A stretch of DNA of 64,000 bases from Streptomyces bacillaris (GCF_003268675.1 NZ_CP029378.1:3968001-4032000); one strand, 5' to 3'. Shown: positions 24,718-32,863, counted from the first letter of the stretch. Notes: a model not told the origin generated them from the letters alone. Program-made: numbers and translations.

Positions 24718-26229
24718 ATGGGCGTCATCGAAGGCACGGGCGTCGACAGAGACGCGGGGCTTGCCGGGGGTACGGACTCGAGTGCGCGTACGGGCGGGGG
24801 TGCCGGCTCGGACGTGAGTGCGGGGTCTTCTGGTGCCGGGGCCGATGCCCGTATTCCGGTGGTGCCCGGGTTCGCCCGGCGCGCGGAGGCCGGATCACCG
24901 AGGGCGGCGGGCAAGGCGCTCCGCGGCCGGGTCCCGCGCTCCGCGCACAGCTCGCTTGTCCTGCCGTCGGGCCGTCCCGACGCGGTGCGGGCCGTCGAGG
25001 AGTCCAACCGGGGCCGGGTGCCGGGACTGGCGCCGATCCGGGTGGGACGGATGGCCGCCTCGCCCTTCGCTTTTCTGCGCGGCTCGGCCGGGCTGATGGC
25101 CCACGACCTGATGGGGACCCCGGTCACCGGGGTGGGCGCCCAGCTCTGCGGTGACGCCCACGCGGCCAACTTCGGCCTCTACGGCGATGCCCGGGGCAGC
25201 CTGGTCATCGACCTCAACGACTTCGACGAGACCGTCTTCGGCCCCTGGGAGTGGGATCTCAAGCGGCTCGCCACCTCGCTCGTGCTGGCGGGCCGGGTCG
25301 CCGGGGCGGACGAGGAGACCTGCCGCAAGGGCGCGTACGACACCGTCGGCGCCTACCGGCGCACCATGCGGCTGCTGGCGCGGCTGCCCGCGCTCGACGC
25401 CTGGAACGCCATCGCGGACGAGGAGCTGGTCTCGCACACGGACGCCCGCGATCTGGTCGGCACCCTGGAGCGGGTCTCCGAGAAGGCCCGCAGGAACACC
25501 AGCGCCCGGTTCGCCGCCCGCTCCACGGAGGACTGCCCGGACGGCGGCCGGCGCTTCGTCGACGCGCTGCCCGTGCTGCGCCGGGTGCCGGACGCGGAGG
25601 CCGCGGCGGTGGCGGCCGGGCTCGGCGGCTATCTGTCCACGGTCTCCGAGGACCGGCTGCCGCTGCTGGCGCGGTACGCGATCCACGACGTGGCGTTCCG
25701 GGTGGTCGGCACCGGCAGCGTCGGGACCCGCTCGTACGTCGTCCTGCTGCTCGACCACCGGGGCGAGCCGCTGGTCCTCCAGGTGAAGGAGGCGCGTCCG
25801 TCGGCGCTCGCGCCGTATCTGCCCGCGGTCGGCTTCGAGCCGCCGCAGGAGGGTCACGAGGGCCGCCGGGTGGTGCTCGGCCAGAAGCGGATGCAGGTCG
25901 TCAGCGACATCCTGCTCGGCTGGACGGACGTGGACGGCAGGCCGTACCAGGTACGCCAGTTCCGTAACCGCAAGGGCAGTGTGGACCCGGCCGCGCTCAC
26001 CGTCGAGCAGGTCGACGACTACGGGCGGATGACCGGGGCCCTGCTGGCCCGCGCTCACTCCCACAGCGCCGACCCCCGGCTGCTCGCCGGGTACTGCGGC
26101 AAGAACGACGAACTCGACGCGGCGATCGCCGACTTCGCGGTGGCGTACGCGGACCGTACGGAGGCGGACCACGCGGAGCTGGAGCGGGCGATCAAGTCGG
26201 GCCGGGTGGCCGCCGAGCGGGGTATATGA
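24718..26229 (+). CDS. DUF2252 family protein
   Basis: A 503-residue cytoplasmic protein starting at ATG 24718; GGAGG lies 11 bases upstream. The first ~50 residues are Gly/Ser-rich and variable. The core carries the family's conserved stretches: FAFLRGSAGLMAHDL, LCGDAHAANFGLYG, VIDLNDFDETVFGPWEWDLK and later LVLQVKEARPSAL. The patterns GDAHAANFG and DLNDFDE resemble the catalytic loop and metal motif of aminoglycoside phosphotransferase-like kinases, so a kinase-like fold is plausible, but the substrate is unknown. It is transcribed towards the J-domain-like gene, separated by 120 bases. Confidence 0.88.
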   Translation: MGVIEGTGVDRDAGLAGGTDSSARTGGGAGSDVSAGSSGAGADARIPVVPGFARRAEAGSPRAAGKALRGRVPRSAHSSLVLPSGRPDAVRAVEESNRGRVPGLAPIRVGRMAASPFAFLRGSAGLMAHDLMGTPVTGVGAQLCGDAHAANFGLYGDARGSLVIDLNDFDETVFGPWEWDLKRLATSLVLAGRVAGADEETCRKGAYDTVGAYRRTMRLLARLPALDAWNAIADEELVSHTDARDLVGTLERVSEKARRNTSARFAARSTEDCPDGGRRFVDALPVLRRVPDAEAAAVAAGLGGYLSTVSEDRLPLLARYAIHDVAFRVVGTGSVGTRSYVVLLLDHRGEPLVLQVKEARPSALAPYLPAVGFEPPQEGHEGRRVVLGQKRMQVVSDILLGWTDVDGRPYQVRQFRNRKGSVDPAALTVEQVDDYGRMTGALLARAHSHSADPRLLAGYCGKNDELDAAIADFAVAYADRTEADHAELERAIKSGRVAAERGI

Positions 26230-26349
26230 GCCGCGCACGGGTGTAGCGGGGGCGGGTGGGGGTCCGGGAGGCCGGGTCCTCGTCCGTACGGGGGGCCGGC
26301 CGGGAGCCGTGCGGTACGGGGCGGGCGGCGGGGGCCATACGCTGGACGG

Positions 26350-27327
26350 GTGACCCACGAAGCCGCCAGGGTGCCTCCCACCCGGAACGATGACGACCGG
26401 CCGGACGACGCCCGGCCCGCCGAGCCGCAGACCGCGCCGGAAGCGACGGACTCCGCGGACACCTCGGACGCCTCCGCCGGGGAGGCCGGTGCCGCCTCCT
26501 CCTCCGCCGCCTCCTCCTCGGACTCCTCGGACGGTGGTCCGCAGGGTGGCGATGAGCGGCCCGAGGCGCGGCTGGCCAAGGCCGTGCAGGTCGCGGAGCA
26601 GGCGCTGATCGAGTTCGAGATCGCGGTGGAGACCTTCCGGGTGGAGGTCGAGAACTTCTCCCGGCTGCACCACCAGAAGCTCGGCCCGATGTACGCCCGC
26701 CTCGACGAGCTGGACGCGCAGATCGCGGAGGCGCGGGCCGCGCGGACCGGTGACCCCGAGGATCTGCGCAAGGCCAAGGAGGCCCGGGACATCGTCTTGC
26801 CGATGCCCGGCGTCGACGAGCTCTTCCACGACTGGATGGACTCCGACGGGCTCTCCCCCGAGGCCTCCGCCATGCTCACCGAGCAGCCGGTGCGGCCGCC
26901 GAAGCGGGTCAGGCCGAGCGAGGAGGCCCGCCGGCTCTACCGGGAGCTGGCCCGCAAGGCCCACCCCGACCTGGCCCAGGACGAGCCGGAGCGGGAGCGC
27001 CGGGACGAGTTCATCACCCGCGTGAACGCCGCTTACGGACGCGGGGACGTGGAGCTGCTCAAGGAGCTGGCGGCGGAGTGGGCCGCGGGCCCGGCGAAGC
27101 CGCTGCCGCCGCTGAGCGAGAGCGAGGAGCTGTACGCCCGGCTGGAGTGGCTCAGTCGGCGCAAGGAGCTGCTGACGGTGCTCGCCAAGGAGCTGGAGGA
27201 GAGCGCGATCGGCTCGATGCTCCGGATGGCCCCGGACGACCCGGACCAGCTGCTGGAGGACATCGGGGACCAGCTGCTGGGCGAGGTGTCCCGGCGGGAG
27301 GCCGAACTGGCGGAGCTGGTGCAGTAG
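26350..27327 (+). CDS. J-domain-like protein
   Basis: A 325-residue soluble protein starting at GTG 26350. The first ~70 residues are Ser/Ala/Asp-rich and disordered. A helical region (ARLAKAVQVAEQALIEFEIA, FRVEVENFSRLHHQKLGPMY, LDELDAQIAEARAA) predicts a coiled coil. The second half has a DnaJ-like stretch EEARRLYRELARKAHPDLAQ with the invariant His-Pro-Asp loop needed to stimulate Hsp70 ATPase, followed by RDEFITRVNAAYGRGDVELL, typical of helices III-IV. A co-chaperone role is likely but the partner is unknown. The gene is followed 46 bases later by a rhodanese-domain gene. Confidence 0.8.
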   Translation: MTHEAARVPPTRNDDDRPDDARPAEPQTAPEATDSADTSDASAGEAGAASSSAASSSDSSDGGPQGGDERPEARLAKAVQVAEQALIEFEIAVETFRVEVENFSRLHHQKLGPMYARLDELDAQIAEARAARTGDPEDLRKAKEARDIVLPMPGVDELFHDWMDSDGLSPEASAMLTEQPVRPPKRVRPSEEARRLYRELARKAHPDLAQDEPERERRDEFITRVNAAYGRGDVELLKELAAEWAAGPAKPLPPLSESEELYARLEWLSRRKELLTVLAKELEESAIGSMLRMAPDDPDQLLEDIGDQLLGEVSRREAELAELVQ

Positions 27328-27373
27328 CGTTCCCGGTGACGTGGCCGCGTACGTACGAGAGAAGGCATGACCC

Positions 27374-27718
27374 ATGAATTTCGCCCCGCTGCCCTCGGTG
27401 GACGTCGCCCAGGTGCCGTCGGACGGCCTTGTCCTGGACGTGCGCGAGAACGACGAGTGGGCGGCCGGTCATGTCGAGGGCGCGCTCCACATCCCGATGA
27501 GCGACTTCGTGGCCCGGTTCGGTGAGCTGACCGAGGCCGCCGAGGACGGCCGCCGCGTCCATGTGATGTGCCGGGTCGGCGGCCGGTCCGCCCAGGTCAC
27601 GCAGTACCTGGTCCAGCAGGGGATCGACGCCGTGAACATCGACGGCGGCATGCTCGCCTGGGACGGGGCCGGGCGCCCGATGGTCACGGACAACGGGGCC
27701 TCGGCCTTCGTCCTCTGA
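27374..27718 (+). CDS. Rhodanese-like domain protein
   Basis: A 114-residue single-domain rhodanese with ATG at 27374. It contains the hallmark LVLDVRENDEWAAGHVEGAL (CH2A-like) and HIPM, and the active-site loop with Cys66 in VMCRVGGRSAQV, followed by a helix leading to GIDAVNIDGGMLAW. Such proteins transfer sulfane sulfur; the loop CRVGGRS has the six-residue length of sulfurtransferases rather than phosphatases. No signal peptide is present. A tandem-repeat tract at 27731-27820 lies between its stop and the convergent acyl-CoA dehydrogenase. Confidence 0.92.
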   Translation: MNFAPLPSVDVAQVPSDGLVLDVRENDEWAAGHVEGALHIPMSDFVARFGELTEAAEDGRRVHVMCRVGGRSAQVTQYLVQQGIDAVNIDGGMLAWDGAGRPMVTDNGASAFVL

Positions 27719-27730
27719 GGCTCTTTCCGG

Positions 27731-27820
27731 TCCGGCCCGCCCTGATCCGGATCACCCTGGTCCGGCCCGCCCTGATCTGGATCGCCTCGGTCCGGATCGT
27801 CCCGGTCCGGCCCGCCCCGG
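27731..27820. repeat. Six 15-bp tandem repeats
   Basis: Units starting TCCGG at 27731, 27746, 27761, 27776 (as TCTGG), 27791 and 27806 are each 15 bases long, e.g. TCCGGCCCGCCCTGA and TCCGGATCACCCTGG. Units 1-2 and 3-4 form a 30-bp higher-order repeat. Read on the + strand they would encode VRPAL/IRITL pentads, but no gene with a start is evident. The tract fills the gap between two convergent genes. Confidence 0.85.
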
Positions 27821-27836
27821 TTCTCCGGGGGCGGTG

Positions 27837-28985
27837 TCAGGACAGCGGGTGGTCGGCCAGCAGGTCGCCCAGCGCCGCTTCGTGGGCCGCCGCCGGGCCG
27901 AGGGAGAGTTCGATCTGCTTCGCCCAGGCGTGGAAGCGGTGCAGCGGGTAGTCGGTGTCCGCGCCGAAGCCGCCGTGCAGGTGCTGGGCGGTCTGCACGA
28001 TGCGCCGCACCCCGTCGGAGGCCCAGATCTTCGCCACGGCGATGTCGCCCGCCGGGGGCAGCGGGCCCCCGGCGCCGGTGGAGATCCGCCAGGCGGCCTG
28101 CCAGAGCGTCACCTCCATCGCCCGCAGGTCGATGTACCGGTCGGCGGCCTGCACCGCCACCGCCTGGAACGTGGCGACGGGAAACCCGAACTGCTCACGC
28201 TTGCCGGTGTATTCGGCGGTCATCGCAAGCACCCGCTCGCCCAGGCCGAGCGCCAGCGCGCAGGTCCCCGTGGTGAGCAGGGACCGCAGCCACTCCCAGG
28301 CCCCGGCCGCGTCGATCACTTCGTGGGCCTCGACCCGCACGCCGTCGAGCCGCACCTCCGCCAGGCGTTCGCCGTTGGTGGAGACCTGGTCGGCCAGGGT
28401 GACGCCCGCGCCTGCGGGGTCCACGAGGGCCAGGACGGTCCGGCCGTCGGCGGTGTGGGCGGGGACGGCGATCCGGTCGGCCGCCTGCGCCCAGGGGACC
28501 GCCGACTGCACGCCGTCCAGCACCCAGCCGGAGGCTGTTGAGCCCGCTCCCTCCGGCCGTGCGGTGACCGCGCGTTCGGCCGGGGCGTGGCCGGTGCTGC
28601 CGTTGGCTGCGGCGGTCAGGACCAGCTCGCCGCGCACGGCCCGGGGCAGCAGCTCCGCCGCGAGGGCGCGCTCCCCGTACCGCCCGACCGTCATTGCCAC
28701 CGCGCAGCTCTCCAGCAGCGGGACCCTGGCCAGCACCTTGGCCGACTCGCGCAGGACCAGGCAGAGCGCGACCGGGTCGAGGCCCGCGCCCCCGTACTCC
28801 TCGGGGAGCGTGAGGCCGAGCAGATCCGAGGCCGTCAGCGCGCCCCAGAGCCTGCGGTCGATGTCCTCGGCCACCGCGCCCGGGGTCAGGGCGGGGCTGG
28901 GCACGCCGTCGGGCGCGACCCCGGAGAAGACCGCCCGGGCCGCCTCCACGGCCGCCCGCTGTTCCTCGGTGAAGGTGAAGTCCAC
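27837..28985 (-). CDS. Acyl-CoA dehydrogenase family protein
   Basis: A 382-residue flavoprotein; I chose GTG 28985 (VDFTFTEEQRAAVE) because GGGAGG precedes it at 9 bases and the length then fits the family. It should oxidise an acyl-CoA at the alpha-beta position with FAD. The family landmarks are LGLTLPEEYGGAGLDPV, the C-terminal YTGKREQFGFPVATFQAVA (flavin-binding Arg and Gln) and VQTAQHLHGGFGADTDYPLH. The central substrate segment is unusual: the common SVTEPGAGSD is replaced by AANGSTGHAP, so the substrate is uncertain and it may be one of the divergent steroid or hydrophobic-acid subfamilies. Two palindromes lie just upstream. Confidence 0.88.
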   Translation of the reverse strand: MDFTFTEEQRAAVEAARAVFSGVAPDGVPSPALTPGAVAEDIDRRLWGALTASDLLGLTLPEEYGGAGLDPVALCLVLRESAKVLARVPLLESCAVAMTVGRYGERALAAELLPRAVRGELVLTAAANGSTGHAPAERAVTARPEGAGSTASGWVLDGVQSAVPWAQAADRIAVPAHTADGRTVLALVDPAGAGVTLADQVSTNGERLAEVRLDGVRVEAHEVIDAAGAWEWLRSLLTTGTCALALGLGERVLAMTAEYTGKREQFGFPVATFQAVAVQAADRYIDLRAMEVTLWQAAWRISTGAGGPLPPAGDIAVAKIWASDGVRRIVQTAQHLHGGFGADTDYPLHRFHAWAKQIELSLGPAAAHEAALGDLLADHPLS

Positions 28986-29026
28986 TGTCCCGGCCTCCCG
29001 TTGGCAGTCCTGGCGGGCCGTCAAGA

Positions 29027-29040
29027 TAGAACAGGTTCTA
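29027..29040. promoter_or_regulatory. KstR-like palindrome upstream of acyl-CoA dehydrogenase
   Basis: TAGAACAGGTTCTA fits the TNNAAC-NN-GTTNNA pattern of KstR-type TetR operators that control lipid and sterol catabolism in actinobacteria. It begins 42 bases before the gene start on the minus strand, where it could overlap the promoter. The regulator is not in the window. Confidence 0.5.
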
Positions 29041-29046
29041 GGAGAA

Positions 29047-29060
29047 GGGAACAGGTTCTA
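29047..29060. promoter_or_regulatory. Second KstR-like half-degenerate palindrome
   Basis: GGGAACAGGTTCTA repeats the previous motif with one arm degenerate. The two centres are 20 bases apart, two helical turns, which suits cooperative binding of dimers between the dehydrogenase gene and the 3' end of paaE. Confidence 0.45.
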
Positions 29061-29077
29061 CGGGAGGGGAGGCGGCG

Positions 29078-30136
29078 TCAGCGGTCGAAGTCCAGCTCCA
29101 CCTCCGGGGTGAGCGGATGCGCCTGGCAGGCCAGCACGAACCCGGCGTCCGTCTCCTCCGGCTCCAGCGCGAAGTTCCGCTCCATCCGGACCTCGCCCGA
29201 GACGAGGAACGCCCGGCAGGTGCCGCACACCCCGCCCTTGCAGGCGTACGGAGCGTCCGAGCGGCTCCGCAGCACCGTCTCCAGCAGGGATTCCGCGTCC
29301 TGCACGGGCCAGCTGCCGGAGCGACCGTGCAGGGTGGCCGTCAGCGTGGCGTCGGAGGGGGCGGCGACCTTGACCACCGTGACGTCCGACGGGCCGTCGT
29401 CGACGTGGAAGATCTCCTGGTGGACCCGGGTCCGGTCGACCTCCAGCGCACGCAGGGCCTTCTCCGTCCCTCGTACGAGACCGAGCGGCCCGCACAGGAA
29501 CCAGCCGTCGACCTCCGCCACCGGAAGCACCGCGGGCAGCAGCGAGAGAAGCCGCTCGGTGTCCAGACGGCCGGAGGGGAGTCCGGCCGACTGCTCCTCC
29601 CGGGAGAGCGCCGTGATCAGCTGGAAGCGGTCCGGATAGCGGTCCTTGAGGTCGGCCACCTCGTCCAGGAACATCGTGGAGGCCGCCGTGCGGTCGCTGC
29701 GGATCAGACAGAACCGCGCCTTCTCCTCCCGGGCCAGGAGCGTGGCCGCCATCGACAGCACCGGGGTGATCCCGCTGCCACCGACCACCGCCGCGAAGAG
29801 CCCCGGGCGCGGCTCCAGCACGAAGCGGCCCATCGGAGGCATGGCCTCCACCTGGTCCCCGACGGCCAGCTCCTTCAGGGCGTAGGTGGAGAACGCCCCG
29901 CCCTCGACCCCCCGGATGCCGACCCGCACCACCGGCTCGGCGGGCTGCTCGGCGGCCGGTGCGCAGATCGAGTACGAGCGGCGGATCTCCTTGCCGTCCA
30001 CGGTGAAGCGCACGTTCAGATGCTGGCCCGGCGTGTGGCGGAAGGTCTCGCGCAGCTCGGCGGGCACGGCGAAGGTGACGGCCACCGCGTCGTCCGTGAT
30101 CCGTTCGATCGCGCTGACCCGGAGCGGATGGAACAT
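29078..30136 (-). CDS. paaE: Phenylacetyl-CoA epoxidase reductase PaaE
   Basis: A 352-residue NAD(P)H oxidoreductase that delivers electrons to the PaaABC(D) epoxidase. Order of domains: FAD domain with RRSYSICAP (about 52-60), NAD domain with VVGGSGITPVLSM and FLCGPLGLV, and a C-terminal plant-type 2Fe-2S ferredoxin with CKGGVCGTCRA and the fourth Cys in LACQAHPLT. All four cluster cysteines are present. It starts with ATG 30136 directly next to the paaD stop at 30137, so it is the last gene of paaABCDE. Confidence 0.95.
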   Translation of the reverse strand: MFHPLRVSAIERITDDAVAVTFAVPAELRETFRHTPGQHLNVRFTVDGKEIRRSYSICAPAAEQPAEPVVRVGIRGVEGGAFSTYALKELAVGDQVEAMPPMGRFVLEPRPGLFAAVVGGSGITPVLSMAATLLAREEKARFCLIRSDRTAASTMFLDEVADLKDRYPDRFQLITALSREEQSAGLPSGRLDTERLLSLLPAVLPVAEVDGWFLCGPLGLVRGTEKALRALEVDRTRVHQEIFHVDDGPSDVTVVKVAAPSDATLTATLHGRSGSWPVQDAESLLETVLRSRSDAPYACKGGVCGTCRAFLVSGEVRMERNFALEPEETDAGFVLACQAHPLTPEVELDFDR

Positions 30137-30634
30137 CTACAACTCCTTGAAGTGGTCGAACGGTTCGCGGCAGGCGACGCAGCGGCGCAGGGCCTTGCAC
30201 GCCGTGGAGGAGAACCGGCTGAGCAGCTCCGTCTCCGTGGAGCCGCAGTGCGGGCAGCGCACGGAGAGCGTCAGGGGCACGGGGCCGCCGTCGGCGCTGT
30301 GGGCGCGCGGGGGCGCTATGCCGAACTCGGCGAGCTTGCGGCGCCCCTCCGCGCTGATGTCGTCGGTCGACCAGGCCGGTGCGAGCACTGTGACCACGGA
30401 GACCTCGGGCACCCCGTTCTCGTGGAGCACGCGCTCGATGTCGGCGGACATGGCCTCGATCGCCGGGCAGCCGGTGTACGTCGGGGTGAGCCGGACCGTC
30501 ACCCGGCCCGGGCCCTCCACGTCCACGCCCCGTAGGACGCCCAGCTCGGCCAGGGTCAGCACCGGCAGCTCGGGGTCGGGGACGGACCCGGCGAGGGAGC
30601 GCAGCTCCGCCTCCAGCGGGGTGTCGGTCACCAT
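30137..30634 (-). CDS. paaD: Phenylacetyl-CoA epoxidase maturation protein PaaD
   Basis: A 165-residue protein starting at ATG 30634, overlapping the paaC end by 7 bases. The N-terminal part is a MIP18/DUF59 domain (VPDPELPVLTLAELGVLRGV, LTPTYTGCPAIEAMSADIE). The C-terminal part has a zinc-like cluster: VRCPHCGST and CVACREPF, plus an additional Cys in SSTACKAL. PaaD is needed for iron-sulfur or di-iron assembly of the epoxidase complex. Both Cys pairs are conserved, so the protein looks functional. Confidence 0.93.
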   Translation of the reverse strand: MVTDTPLEAELRSLAGSVPDPELPVLTLAELGVLRGVDVEGPGRVTVRLTPTYTGCPAIEAMSADIERVLHENGVPEVSVVTVLAPAWSTDDISAEGRRKLAEFGIAPPRAHSADGGPVPLTLSVRCPHCGSTETELLSRFSSTACKALRRCVACREPFDHFKEL

Positions 30635-31422
30635 GACGCCCCCGGGTGGCTGCGGTGCAGATGCTGCATCTCGGCGAGCATCCGGCCGAACGGCTCGGTG
30701 TGCAGGCCCTGCCGGCCCGCGCCCGCCGCCCATGCCCCGGTCCGGGGGCCGGTGGGGAGCGTCAGCGTGGCCCGCTCCACGGTGGCGGTGACGGCGGAGA
30801 GCCAGACGCTCTCCAGCTCCGCCCAGTCGACACCGGAGCCGGAGCCGCTGGTGCCCGTGGCGCCTGCGGTGTCGGTGGTGCCCGTCGTGCCTGCGGTGTC
30901 GGTGGCGCCCGTGGTGCCTGTGGCGTCGAGTCCTTCGATCGGCTGGAACATCTCCCCGGTGAAGCGCCAGAGCGCCTCCAGGCCGGCCTGCATCCGCTCA
31001 TGGCTCTCGGCGGTGCCGTCCCCGAGCCGCAGGACCCACTGCTCGGCGTGGTCCCGGTGGTAGGCGACCTCCTTGACGGCCTTCGCCGCCAGCTCCGCGA
31101 ACTCGCCGTCCCCGGCCGCCAGCCGCTCGTACAGCAGGTGCTGGTAGACGGAGAAGTAGAGCTGGCGGGCGATGGTGTGGGCGAAGTCGCCGTTGGGCTG
31201 CTCGACCAGCTGGAGGTTGCGGAAGGCCCGCTCCTCGCGGAGGTAGGCCAGCTCGTCCTCGTCACCGACGAGCGAGAGCAGCACCCGCGCCTGCCCCAGC
31301 AGGTCCAGGGCGATGTTGGCGAGGGCCACCTCCTCCTCCAGGACGGGGGCGTGACCCGCCCACTCCCCCAGCCGGTGCGAGAGCACCAGCGCGTCGTCGC
31401 CGAGGGCGAGGGCGGCGCTCAC
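30628..31422 (-). CDS. paaC: Phenylacetyl-CoA epoxidase structural subunit PaaC
   Basis: A 264-residue ferritin-like helical protein starting at GTG 31422, overlapping the paaB end by 4 bases (GTGA). It forms the scaffold partner of the catalytic subunit PaaA. Visible family stretches: LALGDDALVLSHRLGEWAGH, EEEVALANIALDLLGQARVL and KEVAYHRDHAEQWVLRLGDG. Between EMFQPIEGL and VDWAELESVW there is an inserted Thr/Gly/Ala linker of about 30 residues built from three 9-residue repeats. This is longer than I expect for PaaC and suggests slippage expansion in a tolerant loop. Confidence 0.93.
   Translation of the reverse strand: MSAALALGDDALVLSHRLGEWAGHAPVLEEEVALANIALDLLGQARVLLSLVGDEDELAYLREERAFRNLQLVEQPNGDFAHTIARQLYFSVYQHLLYERLAAGDGEFAELAAKAVKEVAYHRDHAEQWVLRLGDGTAESHERMQAGLEALWRFTGEMFQPIEGLDATGTTGATDTAGTTGTTDTAGATGTSGSGSGVDWAELESVWLSAVTATVERATLTLPTGPRTGAWAAGAGRQGLHTEPFGRMLAEMQHLHRSHPGASW
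30847..30927. repeat. Three 27-bp repeats inside paaC
   Basis: Three tandem 27-base units (starting 30847, 30874 and 30901) encode the nonapeptides DATGTTGAT, DTAGTTGTT and DTAGATGTS of PaaC. Units two and three differ by five bases. The frame is preserved. Confidence 0.85.
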
Positions 31423-31709
31423 AGGTGCTTCACCCCGTCCGGGATCTCGTAGAAGGTCGGGTGGCGGTAGGGCTTGTCCGCGGCCGGCTCGAAGAACGAG
31501 TCCTTCTCGTCGGGCGAGGAGGCGGTGATCTCCGTGGACGGGACGACCCAGATCGAGACGCCCTCGGAGCGGCGGGTGTAGAGGTCGCGCGCGTTGCGCA
31601 GGGCCATCTCGGCGTCGGGGGCGTGGAGGCTGCCCGCGTGGGTGTGGGAGAGCCCGCGCCGTGAGCGCACGAACACCTCCCACAGCGGCCAGTCGGTCGA
31701 GCTGCTCAT
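31419..31709 (-). CDS. paaB: Phenylacetyl-CoA epoxidase subunit PaaB
   Basis: A 96-residue protein starting at ATG 31709, overlapping the paaA stop (ATGA at 31706-31709). It begins MSSSTDWPLWEVFVRSRRGL, followed by SHTHAGSLHAPDAEMALRNA and RRSEGVSIWVVPSTEI, the standard PaaB pattern. PaaB bridges PaaAC heterodimers in the epoxidase. Length is typical of the family. Confidence 0.95.
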   Translation of the reverse strand: MSSSTDWPLWEVFVRSRRGLSHTHAGSLHAPDAEMALRNARDLYTRRSEGVSIWVVPSTEITASSPDEKDSFFEPAADKPYRHPTFYEIPDGVKHL

Positions 31710-32779
31710 GCCGTCTCCTCCACGTGCTGTGCGGGCTGTGCGGTCCAGGTGGACGGGGTGGTGTGCTTGGCGGCGTACGCGGCGGCCGCGTCCCTGACCC
31801 AGGCGCCTTCTTCGTGGGCCCTGCGCCGCTGGGTGATCCGCTGCTCGTTGCACGGGCCGTTGCCCTTCAGGACCTGCTGGAATTCCGTCCAGTCGATCGC
31901 GCCGAAGTCGTGCTGTCCGCGCTCCTCGTTCCACCGGATGTCGGGGTCCGGCAGGGTGAGGCCCAGCGCCTCGGCCTGGGGCACGCAGATGTCCACGAAG
32001 CGCTGGCGCAGCTCGTCGTTGGAGTGCCGCTTGATCTTCCAGGCCATCGACTGCTCGGAGTGGGACGAGGCGTCGTCGGGCGGGCCGAACATCATCAGCG
32101 ACGGCCACCACCAGCGGTCCACCGCGTCCTGGGCCATCGCGTGCTGGGCCTCGGTGCCTCGGCTGAGGGCGAGGAGCAGCTCGTACCCCTGGCGCTGGTG
32201 GAAGGACTCCTCCTTGCAGATGCGGACCATCGCGCGGGCGTAGGGGCCGTAGGAGCAGCGGCAGAGCGGCACCTGGTTGGTGATGGCCGCGCCGTCCACC
32301 AGCCAGCCGATCGCGCCGACGTCGGCCCAGGTCAGGGTGGGGTAGTTGAAGATCGACGAATAGCGCTGGCGCCCGGCGTGGAGCTTGTCGAGCAGCTCCT
32401 CGCGGCTGGTGCCGAGCGTCTCGGCCGCGCTGTAGAGATACAGGCCGTGGCCTGCCTCGTCCTGGACCTTGGCCATCAGGATCGCCTTGCGGCGCAGCGA
32501 GGGCGCGCGGGTGATCCAGTTGGCCTCGGGCTGCATCCCGATGATCTCCGAGTGGGCGTGCTGGGCCATCTGGCGGATCAGCGTGGCCCGATAGGCCTCG
32601 GGCATCCAGTCACGCGGCTCGATGCGGTCGTCGGCGGCCACCGCCGCGTCGAAGGCGGCGAGGAGTGCCGCGTCGGCCGCCTCGGGGGCGGTGCCCGCCG
32701 CCGGGCCTGCCCCTGTCCCTGCCGCTTTCGCCGTGCCTGAGGTGCTCTGCGTCTTCTGGTCCGCAGTCACTGCCGCCAT
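31706..32779 (-). CDS. paaA: Phenylacetyl-CoA epoxidase catalytic subunit PaaA
   Basis: A 357-residue bacterial multicomponent mono-oxygenase-like subunit. It holds the di-iron centre that converts phenylacetyl-CoA to the 1,2-epoxide. Carboxylate/His ligands are seen in KVQDEAGHGLYLY and CKEESFHQRQGYEL, and the substrate channel region includes HSEIIGMQPEANWITRAPSL. The first ~40 residues are an Ala/Gly-rich extension. It heads the paaABCDE operon. A PaaR-like palindrome lies 17 bases upstream of its ATG (32796-32809), well placed for repression. Confidence 0.96.
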   Translation of the reverse strand: MAAVTADQKTQSTSGTAKAAGTGAGPAAGTAPEAADAALLAAFDAAVAADDRIEPRDWMPEAYRATLIRQMAQHAHSEIIGMQPEANWITRAPSLRRKAILMAKVQDEAGHGLYLYSAAETLGTSREELLDKLHAGRQRYSSIFNYPTLTWADVGAIGWLVDGAAITNQVPLCRCSYGPYARAMVRICKEESFHQRQGYELLLALSRGTEAQHAMAQDAVDRWWWPSLMMFGPPDDASSHSEQSMAWKIKRHSNDELRQRFVDICVPQAEALGLTLPDPDIRWNEERGQHDFGAIDWTEFQQVLKGNGPCNEQRITQRRRAHEEGAWVRDAAAAYAAKHTTPSTWTAQPAQHVEETA

Positions 32780-32795
32780 CCCGGGCTCCCTACCG

Positions 32796-32809
32796 ACCGA
32801 TCGTTCGGT
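32796..32809. promoter_or_regulatory. PaaR-like operator at paaA
   Basis: ACCGATCGTTCGGT fits the ACCG-NN-CG-NN-CGGT core reported for the corynebacterial PaaR operator. The 18-base sequence 32793-32810 is the exact reverse complement of 37607-37624 before paaN. It lies between paaA and the divergent DUF5819 gene. Confidence 0.75.
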
Positions 32810-32854
32810 TCACTGACTTCAATGGTCGGTCGGAGGCCCGTAGGGTGTCAACCC

Positions 32855-32863
32855 TGTGGATAA
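32855..32863 (-). promoter_or_regulatory. DnaA box overlapping a start codon
   Basis: TGTGGATAA is the reverse of TTATCCACA. It overlaps the GTG at 32856, the first possible start of the DUF5819 gene, and lies 46 bases from the PaaR-like operator. Confidence 0.5.

Noticed and set aside
24895..27375. Long open frame on the minus strand (826 codons)
   Set aside because: It runs antisense to the DUF2252 and J-domain-like genes. It is an artefact of third-position GC bias; the translation is His/Arg/Gly-rich with no domain.
27731..27820. CRISPR-like array
   Set aside because: Units are 15 bases long with no spacers and there are no cas genes; it is a simple tandem repeat.
29078..32779. Multicomponent toluene/phenol mono-oxygenase instead of phenylacetyl-CoA epoxidase
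   Set aside because: PaaB and PaaD are specific to the paa epoxidase, and PaaE has its typical domain order with a C-terminal ferredoxin.
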